Origin: Rhodocytophaga aerolata
Lineage (GTDB): Bacteria; Bacteroidota; Bacteroidia; Cytophagales; 172606-1
Length of the DNA: 64,000 nt
Direction: 5' to 3'
NCBI RefSeq assembly: GCF_030503435.1
Contig: NZ_JAUKPO010000012.1
Coordinates: forward strand, 153,458-217,457
In this document: positions 8,613-17,471 of the stretch, piece after piece
Position numbering within the stretch: position 1 is the stretch's first letter
Layout: each line of letters starts with the position of its first letter
Notes under the pieces: generated by a model
The model's input: the letters and a program-made list of their open reading frames with translations, nothing else
Told to the model about the DNA's origin: nothing
Database searches by the model: none
Made by a program: the position numbers and the translations under genes

Positions 8613-11159
8613 CTATTCACTCTTACCGTTTCCTGAAAATGCTTTTCCGTTTTCTTTCTTTTCAGGCACGATACCAGGGCTTATTAAATTAGCAAAGAAA
8701 CGGTAAGCACCAGGTACGCCTGCCGGCAATTGCCGGAAAAACGACAGGCCAGTGTATACAAATTTGCCTTTGCCATACTGTGTTACAAACACACTTTTAT
8801 CCTGCGGTTTTTCATTGGGGTCCAGGGTAGACAAGATGGTTTCATAATGTGTATCCAGGCTATCCGGGAAATACAACCCCCGTTCCTGCACCCATCCTTC
8901 AAAATCTTTCTGCGTTATTTTGTTAGGGGTATTCAGCAACGTATGCTTTGGATTTAGAAAGGTAATGGGCGAATCTTCTACGGTTACCCGGTTTCTGGAT
9001 AAACGGATCGGGTATGGGCCTAATTCATCGGTTTTCAGTCCATTGCTTACGTTGTACTGCACCAGCATCGTTCCCCCATTCTCCACATACTGCATCAATT
9101 TTGGCTGATAAAAAGGCATACGGTCTACTGTATTAAATGCCCGGACTCCTAGCACAATGGCATCATAGGCATCTAAAGTACCGGTAGCAAAATCACTTTC
9201 TGTAAGAGGCGTTACCTGGTAGCCTACCTGACGCAAAGAAGCAGGAATATCATCTCCGGCCCCCATTAGGTATCCAATATTTTTCCCGGAAGCGACTATG
9301 TCCAGCCGTACCACTTTTGCAAGCGCTTCTGGAAATATGGTTTGTACAGGTATATGGGCGTAATTAATGGTAAGCAAGCCTTTGGAAGAAGTTACACCAG
9401 AAGCTGTTTTTACAACTACTTTCAATAAATCATTCGCAGCTGTTGCAGGCGGTGTTACCTGGAAAGTAATTCGTTGCTCTTCGTTATTTTTGGTTAATGT
9501 AAATGGAATCCGTTGCGGATTCACTGTCCAGGATTTTGGCAAATCAAGGCTTAGCTCACCGCTTACCTTGGCTTTCCCTGCTTTTACTACTACATGCACC
9601 TCTTTCGGTTTTGTATCAGGGAACATATACACCTTTTCCGCCAGGTTCACCATCACTTCCGGCCGCACCTCAAACGGACGGTACAATTCCCCTTCTACCG
9701 GATCAGTCCATTTATAATTTACTGGTTTGGTATAAGTAAAAGAAGTGCCTTCTATAGAAAAAGTAAATGTTACCGATAACGGAGCCGGAGCTTCTGGTTT
9801 GCCAATTAACTGGAGGTCATTAACACTATATATTCCTTTGGCAGGTGTTTCCTGTAGCCAGTAAGGTTGTGTATAGGGAGTATTGGCAGGAATAATGGCC
9901 TTAAATGATAAGGTAAGTAGGTTGTTATTTTTTAGTGTGCTATTTACAGTAGTATCCTTCTTTACCTGCGTAAACTGCACCTTAGTTAAGGTAACCGGAA
10001 AATCTGACCGCTTTACCACACTGGCAGTTACTTTTATACTATCACCAGGCGTACTGGCAAAAGTAGTAGCATTGGCTTCGTACCATACTCCTGCACACGC
10101 AGCAATTACCTCTTCTAACTCCTGTTTTTTTACCTGTACCCAGTAATTATCTTTAGGCAATTGTTCAATTTGCTTGTAGGCTTGCAGCAACAATGGAAGA
10201 CTGGCAGCAGGATTTTCTGGTCTGAAAGTCTCATAAGCTTGCTGCAATGTCTTGGCCAGCGTTTCGCTCCCGGGAACTCTTTTCCAGGTCAGGTCTACAT
10301 TCTCAAACAAATCGTCTTTGGCTTTTTCGCCAGCTGTGTGGCGCAGGTAATCTATCCGCTCTCCCCGGCTGCGGGCAGAACCAAATCCCTGGCTTTTATG
10401 CATACTGCGGCTTTCAGCAGCTATTTCTGTGTAAGACTTTCCAAGTAATGCATTGTAAGCACCTAAATTTACTTTCGTATAACTCCCTGTGTCTTTAGGG
10501 GCGGTATTACTGAAATTTGGATTATAACTATTCCATACAATACGTTTGGCTTGCCAGGGTTGCACAAACTTGAGTTGCTCCGGGTAGCGCTTGGGATCGG
10601 CGGCGACCTTAAATGCTTCATGTGCCAGTACAGCAGAGGCACTGTGCTGCCCATGTCCTGCTCTGGAATCCGGAGGAAAACGGGTAATAATAACATCAGG
10701 CTTCAGATTGCGGATTATCCATACAGCATCCCCCAGTATTTGCTCTTTTCCCCAAATTTCCAGTGCTTCTTCGGTAGTTTTAGAAAAACCAAAATCGTTG
10801 GCACGGGTAAAAAACTGCTCAGCTCCATCTACCCTGCGGGCCTGCAACAACTCCTGTGTACGAATCAGTCCCATTAGCTCCGCTTGTTCAGAACCTATCA
10901 GATTTTGTCCTCCGTCGCCTCTGGTAACCGACAGGTAAGCCGCACGGACCAGCCGTTCCTTCGCCAGGTATGCCAGCATAGCGGTGTTTTCATCGTCCGG
11001 GTGGGCAGCCATATACAACGCAGTGCCTACAACAGTCATCTTTTTTAGGGCAAGCTGCAATTCACCGGCAGGATACGTTTTTGGTTGTTGCGCCCAAACA
11101 GGCAGCGATGCAAGAGAACTAATTAATAAGCAAAGAAATCGGATAGCAGTGTGGTTCAT
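8613..11159 (-). CDS. Exported PIG-L (LmbE) family deacetylase with C-terminal amidotransferase-like domain
   Basis: 848 residues from ATG at 11159, which begins a clear signal peptide ending VWAQ; an in-frame ATG at 11180 would only add seven residues. The N-terminal domain has the zinc-binding motif A-H53-P-D-D-E57 and the later GHGQHSASA histidines of PIG-L deacetylases, enzymes that remove N-acetyl groups from sugars such as GlcNAc derivatives. The middle (about 380-640) is beta-rich, with two immunoglobulin or NPCBM-like segments. The C-terminal 200 residues (IGYLMGAGDDIPASLRQVG, YDAIVLGVRAFNT, YVENGGTMLVQYN) look like a ThuA/class I amidotransferase fold. Multi-domain exported proteins of this build are common in Bacteroidota; the substrate is unknown. 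It is transcribed alone, between the bidirectional terminator and the divergent tldD gene. Confidence 0.88.
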   Translation of the reverse strand: MNHTAIRFLCLLISSLASLPVWAQQPKTYPAGELQLALKKMTVVGTALYMAAHPDDENTAMLAYLAKERLVRAAYLSVTRGDGGQNLIGSEQAELMGLIRTQELLQARRVDGAEQFFTRANDFGFSKTTEEALEIWGKEQILGDAVWIIRNLKPDVIITRFPPDSRAGHGQHSASAVLAHEAFKVAADPKRYPEQLKFVQPWQAKRIVWNSYNPNFSNTAPKDTGSYTKVNLGAYNALLGKSYTEIAAESRSMHKSQGFGSARSRGERIDYLRHTAGEKAKDDLFENVDLTWKRVPGSETLAKTLQQAYETFRPENPAASLPLLLQAYKQIEQLPKDNYWVQVKKQELEEVIAACAGVWYEANATTFASTPGDSIKVTASVVKRSDFPVTLTKVQFTQVKKDTTVNSTLKNNNLLTLSFKAIIPANTPYTQPYWLQETPAKGIYSVNDLQLIGKPEAPAPLSVTFTFSIEGTSFTYTKPVNYKWTDPVEGELYRPFEVRPEVMVNLAEKVYMFPDTKPKEVHVVVKAGKAKVSGELSLDLPKSWTVNPQRIPFTLTKNNEEQRITFQVTPPATAANDLLKVVVKTASGVTSSKGLLTINYAHIPVQTIFPEALAKVVRLDIVASGKNIGYLMGAGDDIPASLRQVGYQVTPLTESDFATGTLDAYDAIVLGVRAFNTVDRMPFYQPKLMQYVENGGTMLVQYNVSNGLKTDELGPYPIRLSRNRVTVEDSPITFLNPKHTLLNTPNKITQKDFEGWVQERGLYFPDSLDTHYETILSTLDPNEKPQDKSVFVTQYGKGKFVYTGLSFFRQLPAGVPGAYRFFANLISPGIVPEKKENGKAFSGNGKSE

Positions 11160-11323
11160 GAATGGTGATACATTTTGCAAGTATACAAGTTTAAAAAATT
11201 TACCCTAAATAAACTACATTCTAAAATGGGTACAGGGTATTTTGGCAAAATTTGTAACTTTAGAAGAAAGTGCAGGCATCCACCTGTTTAATTTCTATAT
11301 TGCTTCTCATTAACCTAAAACCC

Positions 11324-11331
11324 AAAGGAGG
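11324..11331 (+). promoter_or_regulatory. Strong Shine-Dalgarno sequence fixing the GTG start of tldD
   Basis: AAAGGAGG lies 8 bases before GTG at 11340. Near-perfect Shine-Dalgarno sequences are unusual in Bacteroidota and I noticed no other this good in the window. It supports GTG as the true start, which is needed to include the Tat signal. Confidence 0.75.
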
Positions 11332-11339
11332 ACTTTCCT

Positions 11340-12980
11340 GTGAACCGCAGAGATTTTATACAATTAGCCGGAGTAGGTGCCGGAGCCATCATGCTACCCG
11401 GAATCCCTGTAATGGGCCGTTCTGTACCTGCAGAATCACTTCTGGATAGCGGTATGGATGTAGCTGTTAAAAAACGCTTAGCCGATGCAGCCTTGAATGC
11501 AGCCAAATCCAGAGGGGCCACCTATACGGATGTGCGTATTGGCCGGTATTTGAACCAGTTTGTTATTACCCGGGAAGATAAAGTGCAGAACATTGTTAAT
11601 ACAGAATCTTACGGAGTAGGCGTACGTGTGATAGCCGATGGTTGCTGGGGCTTTGCAGCCATTGTGGATGCCAAAAATGAAGCCGACACAGCAAAGGCAG
11701 CGGAACAGGCCGTAGCCATTGCCAAAGCCAATGCCCGCCTGCAAAAAGAACCTGTACAACTGGCTCCGCAAAAAGGATTTGGAGAAGTAAGCTGGAAAGC
11801 ACCAATTAAGAAAAATGCATTCGAAGTGCCTATTAAAGAAAAGGCCGATCTACTTTTATCTGTGAATGCAGCCGCCATGAAAAACGGAGCAAATTATGTA
11901 AACTCTCTGTTGTTTCTGGTAAATGAACAGAAATACTTTGCTTCTACCGATGGCTCTTACATTGACCAGGACGTACACCGCATATGGCCAGTATTCCAGA
12001 TTACAGCAATAGATCCGCAAAGCGGCAAATTTGAAACACGCAGTTCGCTAAGTGCGCCTATGGGTATGGGCTATGAATATTTGCAAGCCAATCCTAAAGA
12101 TAAGGTAAGCGGCATTACTACCCGCTATAACAAGGGGTATGATATGCTGGAAGATGCTACTGCCGCAGCCAAGCAAGCCAAACAAAAGCTAACCGCCAAA
12201 TCCGTAGAACCCGGCAAGTACGATCTGGTATTGGACCCCTCCCATTTGTGGTTAACAATCCATGAATCTGTAGGCCACCCGTTAGAATTAGACCGGGTGC
12301 TGGGCTATGAAGCCAATTTTGCAGGTACTTCGTTTGCTACCTTGGACAAATGGCAATCTAAAAACTTCAATTATGGTAGTAAGCAAGTAACCCTGTTTGC
12401 CGATAAAGTTCAGGAGGGCTCTTTAGGCGCTGTAGGCTGGGATGATGAAGGGGTTAAAACTAAACGCTGGGACCTGGTAAAAGATGGTACGCTGGTAAAC
12501 TACCAGGCTATCCGCGACCAGGCTAAAATTATTGGGGAGGCTGAGTCGCATGGTTGTTGCTATGCTGATAGCTGGAGTTCCGTACAATTTCAACGGATGC
12601 CAAATGTCTCCTTGGCTCCTGGTAAAGCTCCACTCTCTGTAAATGATCTGATCAAAGATGTAAAAAAAGGAATTTATATCATTGGCGATGGCTCTTTCTC
12701 TATAGACCAGCAACGGTATAACTTTCAGTTCGGTGGCCAGTTGTTTTATGAAATTAAAGATGGAAAAATTGCAGGCATGCTGAAAGATGTGGCCTATCAA
12801 TCTAACACACAGGAATTCTGGAATTCATGCACCCGCATATGTGATGAAAAAGATTACCGGTTGGGTGGTTCTTTCTTTGATGGAAAAGGACAACCCTCTC
12901 AAAGCAGTGCCGTTTCTCATGGTTCATCAACAGCCCGATTTAATGGCGTGAATGTAATTAACACTGCCCGCAAGATCTGA
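11340..12980 (+). CDS. tldD: TldD-family metalloprotease with Tat signal
   Basis: 546 residues starting at GTG. The N-terminus MNRRDFIQLAGVGAGAIML is a twin-arginine signal, followed by VGR-type residues before the mature domain. The metal-binding HExxxH motif is present as H308-E-S-V-G-H313-P-L-E, the mark of the catalytic TldD subunit. C-terminal motifs include YIIGDGSFSID and FNFQFGG-like strands. TldD and TldE/PmbA form a heterodimeric peptidase that degrades or trims unfolded and leader peptides. The TldE-like partner is at 19249, separated by tRNA-Cys and a SusC/SusD pair. The export signal on only one of the two subunits is unexpected and needs explanation. It is divergent from the PIG-L gene with about 180 bases between. 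Confidence 0.9.
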   Translation: MNRRDFIQLAGVGAGAIMLPGIPVMGRSVPAESLLDSGMDVAVKKRLADAALNAAKSRGATYTDVRIGRYLNQFVITREDKVQNIVNTESYGVGVRVIADGCWGFAAIVDAKNEADTAKAAEQAVAIAKANARLQKEPVQLAPQKGFGEVSWKAPIKKNAFEVPIKEKADLLLSVNAAAMKNGANYVNSLLFLVNEQKYFASTDGSYIDQDVHRIWPVFQITAIDPQSGKFETRSSLSAPMGMGYEYLQANPKDKVSGITTRYNKGYDMLEDATAAAKQAKQKLTAKSVEPGKYDLVLDPSHLWLTIHESVGHPLELDRVLGYEANFAGTSFATLDKWQSKNFNYGSKQVTLFADKVQEGSLGAVGWDDEGVKTKRWDLVKDGTLVNYQAIRDQAKIIGEAESHGCCYADSWSSVQFQRMPNVSLAPGKAPLSVNDLIKDVKKGIYIIGDGSFSIDQQRYNFQFGGQLFYEIKDGKIAGMLKDVAYQSNTQEFWNSCTRICDEKDYRLGGSFFDGKGQPSQSSAVSHGSSTARFNGVNVINTARKI

Positions 12981-13091
12981 TTCAGCTATAGCAACTCCTA
13001 TACAAAGAGGATTAAACAGCGTAATTTTCAAAATTTAACTGGTTTGCTTTGAAAGCATGAGTATTCTCTTTAATATTGCAGCATCAAAAAT

Positions 13092-13162
13092 GGTCCTGTG
13101 GCCGAGTGGCTAGGCAGAGCTCTGCAAAAGCTCGTACAGCGGTTCGAATCCGCTCGGGACCT
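13092..13162 (+). tRNA. tRNA-Cys (anticodon GCA)
   Basis: A 71-base cloverleaf. The acceptor stem GGTCCTG pairs with CGGGACC (one wobble), the D stem is GCC/GGC, the anticodon stem GAGCT/AGCTC encloses the loop CTGCAAA with anticodon GCA, and the T arm AGCGG-TTCGAAT-CCGCT is canonical. The discriminator base at 13162 is T, as expected for tRNA-Cys. CCA is not encoded. It is followed by a terminator at 13180-13210. Confidence 0.97.
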
Positions 13163-13179
13163 CAATTAACTATAATACG

Positions 13180-13210
13180 AACCTTGAAAATTTTATTTTC
13201 AAGGTTTTTT
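13180..13210 (+). terminator. Terminator after tRNA-Cys
   Basis: An 11-bp stem AACCTTGAAAA (13180-13190) with TTTTCAAGGTT (13196-13206), ending in a run of T. It lies 17 bases after the tRNA. Confidence 0.85.
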
Positions 13211-13242
13211 CTTTTGATTCTCCCTTCATTCATTATATATAG

Positions 13243-13377
13243 AGACAGCCACGAAGTTTAGAACATCAGCCATTTGATGAAGTTAACAAATACGGTTGCC
13301 CTGTAAACTTTGTAACAGGCACTAGCAAATACCTTACGCTACCAAAAGAAGTCAGCCAGCAGACCTATAATATTTGA
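13243..13377 (+). pseudogene. Possible 44-codon coding remnant next to tRNA-Cys
   Basis: A frame without a start codon, bounded by TAG at 13240 and TGA at 13375. It reads like ordinary protein (for example PFDEVNKYGCPVNFVTGTSK, then YLTLPKEVSQQTYNI) and its base composition is less AT-rich than the DNA that follows. It could be the tail of a gene lost at this tRNA-flanking site, or chance. No family is recognised. Confidence 0.2.
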
Positions 13378-14298
13378 GCTTTTACCAGCCCTCTGTAGAA
13401 AAGAAATTATTTCTTCCACACATCCATCCCTCTGACTCTTATCACTTTTTGAGGCATGCTTTACACTAAGGTTTGGAACCTAAAGCTGTCAGTATTCAAC
13501 ATCAAGACATGAGTTTAGATTACTATCCACAACTATCTAAAAGCATCAACTATATGATTTTTCAAAGCAAGATTAACACCTTATATAAATATCTATTAAA
13601 ATATTTATATATCTTATGACTTATATTATACAATTCATTAATGGAATCTTTCTAATCCAATTTATTATTATTGTTGTTGATATATTAACAGATAATCACT
13701 AAATAATTATATATTTAAACAAATAGATTAGAAACAGATTATGAATCTGTAGCCAAATCCTTACTATATATACATAGAAGAAAATATCAATTCGGTTTGA
13801 GTAAATGTATCTTATGAGTGTATTTTGACCGAAAATTTATAATTCCATTTCTAAGAATCCTTTAATAGCAGAATAACATACCATATAATATTTCCCAAAT
13901 CTTGCATATCCCATAATTTTTATTATTAAAATAGTAAAAGATCTGCGTCTCTATTTTGAAATTCTGATTATCCTTCCAATATTTAAATTTTATTTCAAAT
14001 CTCCTTTAATTATTTTAAAAGATGTCTTTTGATAATATATAAAAAATTACAAATTTGCTGCTTAGTACATTACAGAAGAATTATATTTTTCTACTTAGTT
14101 GATATTTCTCAACCAGCAATACTTTTGTAGCATTTGGGGTAAAATAGGGAGTTTGCCATTCTATATTTTGGAATACTTATTCAAAAATGCCCCTTTACTT
14201 TATGTACAGTAGAAAAGTAGAAGACTTGAAATTCATTTTAGTTAACAGAGTTCCCTTAATAATTTACCTAGTTCTATAACCTTAATCCCTTTTATTGT
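13378..14298. other. AT-rich region without a recognisable gene, upstream of the first SusC/SusD pair
   Basis: About 920 bases of strongly AT-rich DNA in which I find no convincing frame on either strand. Its 3' part probably holds the promoter of the SusC/SusD operon (candidate at 14098-14127). The composition differs visibly from the flanking genes, and together with the neighbouring tRNA this is compatible with an old insertion site or a long regulatory region. I see no direct repeat of the tRNA end and no inverted terminal repeats. Confidence 0.5.
14098..14127 (+). promoter_or_regulatory. Candidate promoter of the first SusC/SusD operon
   Basis: TACTTTTG (14120-14127) matches the Bacteroidota -7 consensus TAnnTTTG exactly. 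GTTG at 14098-14101, 18 bases upstream, is a fair -33 element. The predicted transcript would have a leader of roughly 250 bases before the susC ATG at 14383. Confidence 0.4.
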
Positions 14299-14364
14299 AT
14301 GAAGCACCCCCCCACAACGCAACTAACTTGTTTAACCTCATTCTTTTTTAACATTAACCCATAA
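14299..14364 (+). CDS. Candidate 21-residue leader ORF upstream of susC
   Basis: ATG at 14299 opens MKHPPTTQLTC... and stops at 14364, 18 bases before the susC start. It contains a run of seven C (14307-14313), which is rare in this AT-rich leader, and a run of six T. It could be a translated leader or merely chance; no homolog is recognised. Confidence 0.25.
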   Translation: MKHPPTTQLTCLTSFFFNINP

Positions 14365-14382
14365 ACAGTAACCCAACCAATC

Positions 14383-17300
14383 ATGAATAAATGCAGTTTT
14401 AAATACACTTTATTTACCCTGCTCCTGCTCTGTTGTTTTCAGATAGCCTGGGCACAGCAAACAGTAAAAGGTAAAGTGTTAGATGATTCACAACAACCTT
14501 TGCCAGGTGTAAACGTGCTCGTAAAAGGCTCCACCGTAGGAACGGCTACAGATGTAGAAGGAAATTATTCTCTTCAGATACCAGATGGCAACAGTACACT
14601 GGTTTTTTCAGCCATAGGCTTCATTACTGAAGAAATAGCGGTTAATAACCAGACAACTATTAATCTTACGCTGGTTTCTGACATTAAAAGTTTGAATGAA
14701 GTAGTAGTAACGGCGCTGGGTATTGAGAGAGAAACCAAAACCTTGGGTTATGCAGTTACAGAAGTAAAAGGTGCAAACTTTACGCAAGCCAGAGAAACTA
14801 ACCTGGGTAATGCCTTAAGTGGAAGAATTGCCGGAGTAAATGCCTCTCCTTCTGCTACTGGTCCAGGTGGTTCCAGCCGGATTGTTATCCGGGGTAATAC
14901 TTCCCTGAGTGGTACCAACCAGCCATTATACGTAATTAACGGTATTCCGATTGACAACTCCAATCAAGGTCAGGCTGGTGAGTGGGGTGGTTTTGACCGG
15001 GGAGATGGCTTGAACAGTTTAAACCCTGATGATATTGAGAGTATATCTGTATTAAAAGGCGGTACAGCTGCTGCGCTGTATGGCTCTCGTGCAGCAAGTG
15101 GGGTAATTCTGATCACAACCAAATCTGGGAAAGGGCAGCAAGGGATAGGTGTAGAGTTCAATTCTACCTATACCATGGAAAGGCCTATTAATCTCTTTGA
15201 TTGGCAGTACGAATATGGTTCTGGTACCAGAGGAGCCAAGCCTATCAGCCAGGAAGAAGCTATTTCTTATGGATTACTTTCATGGGGCGACCGTTTAGAT
15301 GGCTCACCTGTAACACAGTTTGATGGAGTAGCCAGACCTTATTCTGCACAAAAAAATAACTTAAAAAACTTTTATGACAATGGTAGCAGCTTTACAAATA
15401 CAGTAGCCGTAGCCGGTGGCAATGAAGTGGCTAATTTCCGTTTTTCTGCTTCTAACTTGGAGAACCAGAGTATGATTCCGAATTCTTCCTTTAACCGGAA
15501 AACATTCAACCTGAGTGCCAATGCCAATCTTTCAAAAAAAGTCATATTTGAAAGTAATGTTCAATACAATATAGAAAAGGGTAAAAACCGGACATTCTTA
15601 TCAGATAGCCCAAAGAATCCAAATTACAGTGCCCAGTTACTGGCTACCAATATCGACATTCGTAGCTTAAATCCAGGCTATGATGAAAGAGGCTACGAAG
15701 AACTCTTTAACTCCAATGTGTATGCAACCAACCCTTATTTTGCGGTTAATAAAGTAACCAATGAAGATGACCGCCGCAGATTATTAGGTTCGTTCAGCTT
15801 ACGCTACAACATCACTGACTTCTTGTATGTCCGGGGTAGATTAGGAACAGACTACTTTACGTTAGATGGAACAGATATTGAGCCCACTGGTATTGCTTAC
15901 CGGACCGTTGGCGGCATGAATACTTTCCAGCAGAAATTCTTCGAGAACAACGCTGAAGTGATTGTTGGCTTTACAAAGGACGTAAGTGATTTTTCTATAA
16001 ATGTAATTGCAGGCGGGAATATGATGAAGCGCCAATCACAAAGATTGAATGCTAGTGGGAATGAATTTTCTGTGCCATTCAGTTACTTCTTAAGTAACCT
16101 AAAAAACAGAAGCTTTAGCAATGAGTTTAGAGAGAATGCGATTAACTCAGTATTTGCTTCCGCAGATATTGGGTATAGAGGCTGGTTATACCTGAACCTT
16201 ACTGGCCGCCAAGATTGGTTCTCTACCCTCTCTTTAAATGACAACAGCATATTCTATCCATCTGCTGGGGTGAGCTTTGTATTTTCAGAAGCATTTGGTA
16301 TGCCTGCCTGGTTAAATTTTGGTAAGGTACGTGCATCCTGGGCACAAGTAGGTGGCGGATACCCAGATCCCTATGGTTTAACGTTGCCTTACAGTTTAAC
16401 AGGACAAGGCCACCTTGGGCAGCCTTTAATGAATATTGCTACCAGCACTATTCCTAATCCTAACTTAAAGCCTCTGCTGAATACCTCTTCAGAAATAGGT
16501 GTTGAATTAAAGACGTTAAATAACCGCTTAGGAGTAGACTTAGCTTTATACAAGCGACTTACTACAGATGATCCAGTGTTGGCTTCTACTTCCCAATCAT
16601 CCGGATACAACAACGTATTATTAAACGTAGGAGAAGTAAGCAATAAAGGTATTGAATTATTGTTAACCGGTACTCCAGTAAAAACCGCTGGCTTTAACTG
16701 GGACGTTAGCTACAACGTATCTTACAACAAAAACGAAGTAGTAAGCATTGCTCCAGGGTTAAAAACACTGTATTTGGGGCAAGCCAGAACTCAAAATGGC
16801 TTTGTATATCATGATGAAGGACAACCTTTTGGTGTAATCAAAGGCTATGAAATGAAACGTGATGCAAACGGCAATATAGTCTATAATGAAGCTACTGGCG
16901 TACCCGTGCAGAGTGAGTTAAAAATATTAGGACAAGGGGTACATCCTTGGGCTATGGGTATTACCAATACTTTTACTTACAAAAACTTTAACCTGAACTT
17001 CTTAATCGATGGTAAATTTGGCGGCGACCTGTATTCAGCAACTAATGCCTATGCCTACAATTCCGGTTTACACAAAAACACCTTGGATGGCCGCGAAGCA
17101 GGTATACCTGTATCTGGTGTGGATACGAAAGGCGAGCCATATAGTGCTACAGTTAGTGCGCAGGACTATTACCGCGGCATTGCTTTCCGGATTACCGATG
17201 AATTTGTGTATGATGCCAGCTTTATTAAGCTGCGTCAGGTGGTATTTGGCTACTCTGTTCCTAAATCCCTTATCGCCAATACACCTTTCCAGTCTGCCAG

Positions 17301-17457
17301 CTTATCATTTGTGGCCAGAAACCTGCTGATTTTGTACAAGAATGTACCTAACGCAGATCCGGAATCTAATTACAACAGCAGCAATGCCCAAGGATTAGAG
17401 ATGTTTGGCGTACCTACTGCCCGCAGCTATGGCTTGAACTTAATGATTAAATTTTAA
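14383..17457 (+). CDS. SusC/RagA-family TonB-linked outer-membrane protein (no STN domain)
   Basis: 1024 residues. A signal peptide ends IAWAQ; a CarboxypepD_reg-like domain follows at about 27-110 (VKGKVLDDSQQPLPGVNVLV ... TLVFSAIGF). The SusC plug has NEVVVTALGIERETKTLGYA, the IVIRGNTSL strand and the ALYGSRAASGVILITTKSGK signature, and the remainder is a 22-strand barrel ending in a hydrophobic strand (LNLMIKF). SusC proteins import glycans or peptides together with a SusD lid, using TonB energy. No N-terminal STN signalling domain is present, so this one is not expected to signal through FecR. The SusD-like partner follows within 20 bases. No glycan-degrading enzyme is nearby, so the substrate is not predicted. 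Confidence 0.95.
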   Translation: MNKCSFKYTLFTLLLLCCFQIAWAQQTVKGKVLDDSQQPLPGVNVLVKGSTVGTATDVEGNYSLQIPDGNSTLVFSAIGFITEEIAVNNQTTINLTLVSDIKSLNEVVVTALGIERETKTLGYAVTEVKGANFTQARETNLGNALSGRIAGVNASPSATGPGGSSRIVIRGNTSLSGTNQPLYVINGIPIDNSNQGQAGEWGGFDRGDGLNSLNPDDIESISVLKGGTAAALYGSRAASGVILITTKSGKGQQGIGVEFNSTYTMERPINLFDWQYEYGSGTRGAKPISQEEAISYGLLSWGDRLDGSPVTQFDGVARPYSAQKNNLKNFYDNGSSFTNTVAVAGGNEVANFRFSASNLENQSMIPNSSFNRKTFNLSANANLSKKVIFESNVQYNIEKGKNRTFLSDSPKNPNYSAQLLATNIDIRSLNPGYDERGYEELFNSNVYATNPYFAVNKVTNEDDRRRLLGSFSLRYNITDFLYVRGRLGTDYFTLDGTDIEPTGIAYRTVGGMNTFQQKFFENNAEVIVGFTKDVSDFSINVIAGGNMMKRQSQRLNASGNEFSVPFSYFLSNLKNRSFSNEFRENAINSVFASADIGYRGWLYLNLTGRQDWFSTLSLNDNSIFYPSAGVSFVFSEAFGMPAWLNFGKVRASWAQVGGGYPDPYGLTLPYSLTGQGHLGQPLMNIATSTIPNPNLKPLLNTSSEIGVELKTLNNRLGVDLALYKRLTTDDPVLASTSQSSGYNNVLLNVGEVSNKGIELLLTGTPVKTAGFNWDVSYNVSYNKNEVVSIAPGLKTLYLGQARTQNGFVYHDEGQPFGVIKGYEMKRDANGNIVYNEATGVPVQSELKILGQGVHPWAMGITNTFTYKNFNLNFLIDGKFGGDLYSATNAYAYNSGLHKNTLDGREAGIPVSGVDTKGEPYSATVSAQDYYRGIAFRITDEFVYDASFIKLRQVVFGYSVPKSLIANTPFQSASLSFVARNLLILYKNVPNADPESNYNSSNAQGLEMFGVPTARSYGLNLMIKF

Positions 17458-17471
17458 TTCTGTTGAAGATA

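Noticed and set aside
10551..10938. Two plus-strand frames (108 and 115 codons) opposite the PIG-L gene
   Set aside because: They are antisense shadows of conserved catalytic-domain coding sequence.
14305..14313. Phase-variable promoter of susC
   Set aside because: The C7 tract lies in the transcribed leader, not between promoter elements, and the evidence for slippage would have to come from read data.
13092..14382. Integrated element at tRNA-Cys
   Set aside because: I found no integrase gene, no direct repeat of the tRNA 3' end and no inverted terminal repeats, so only the possibility is noted.
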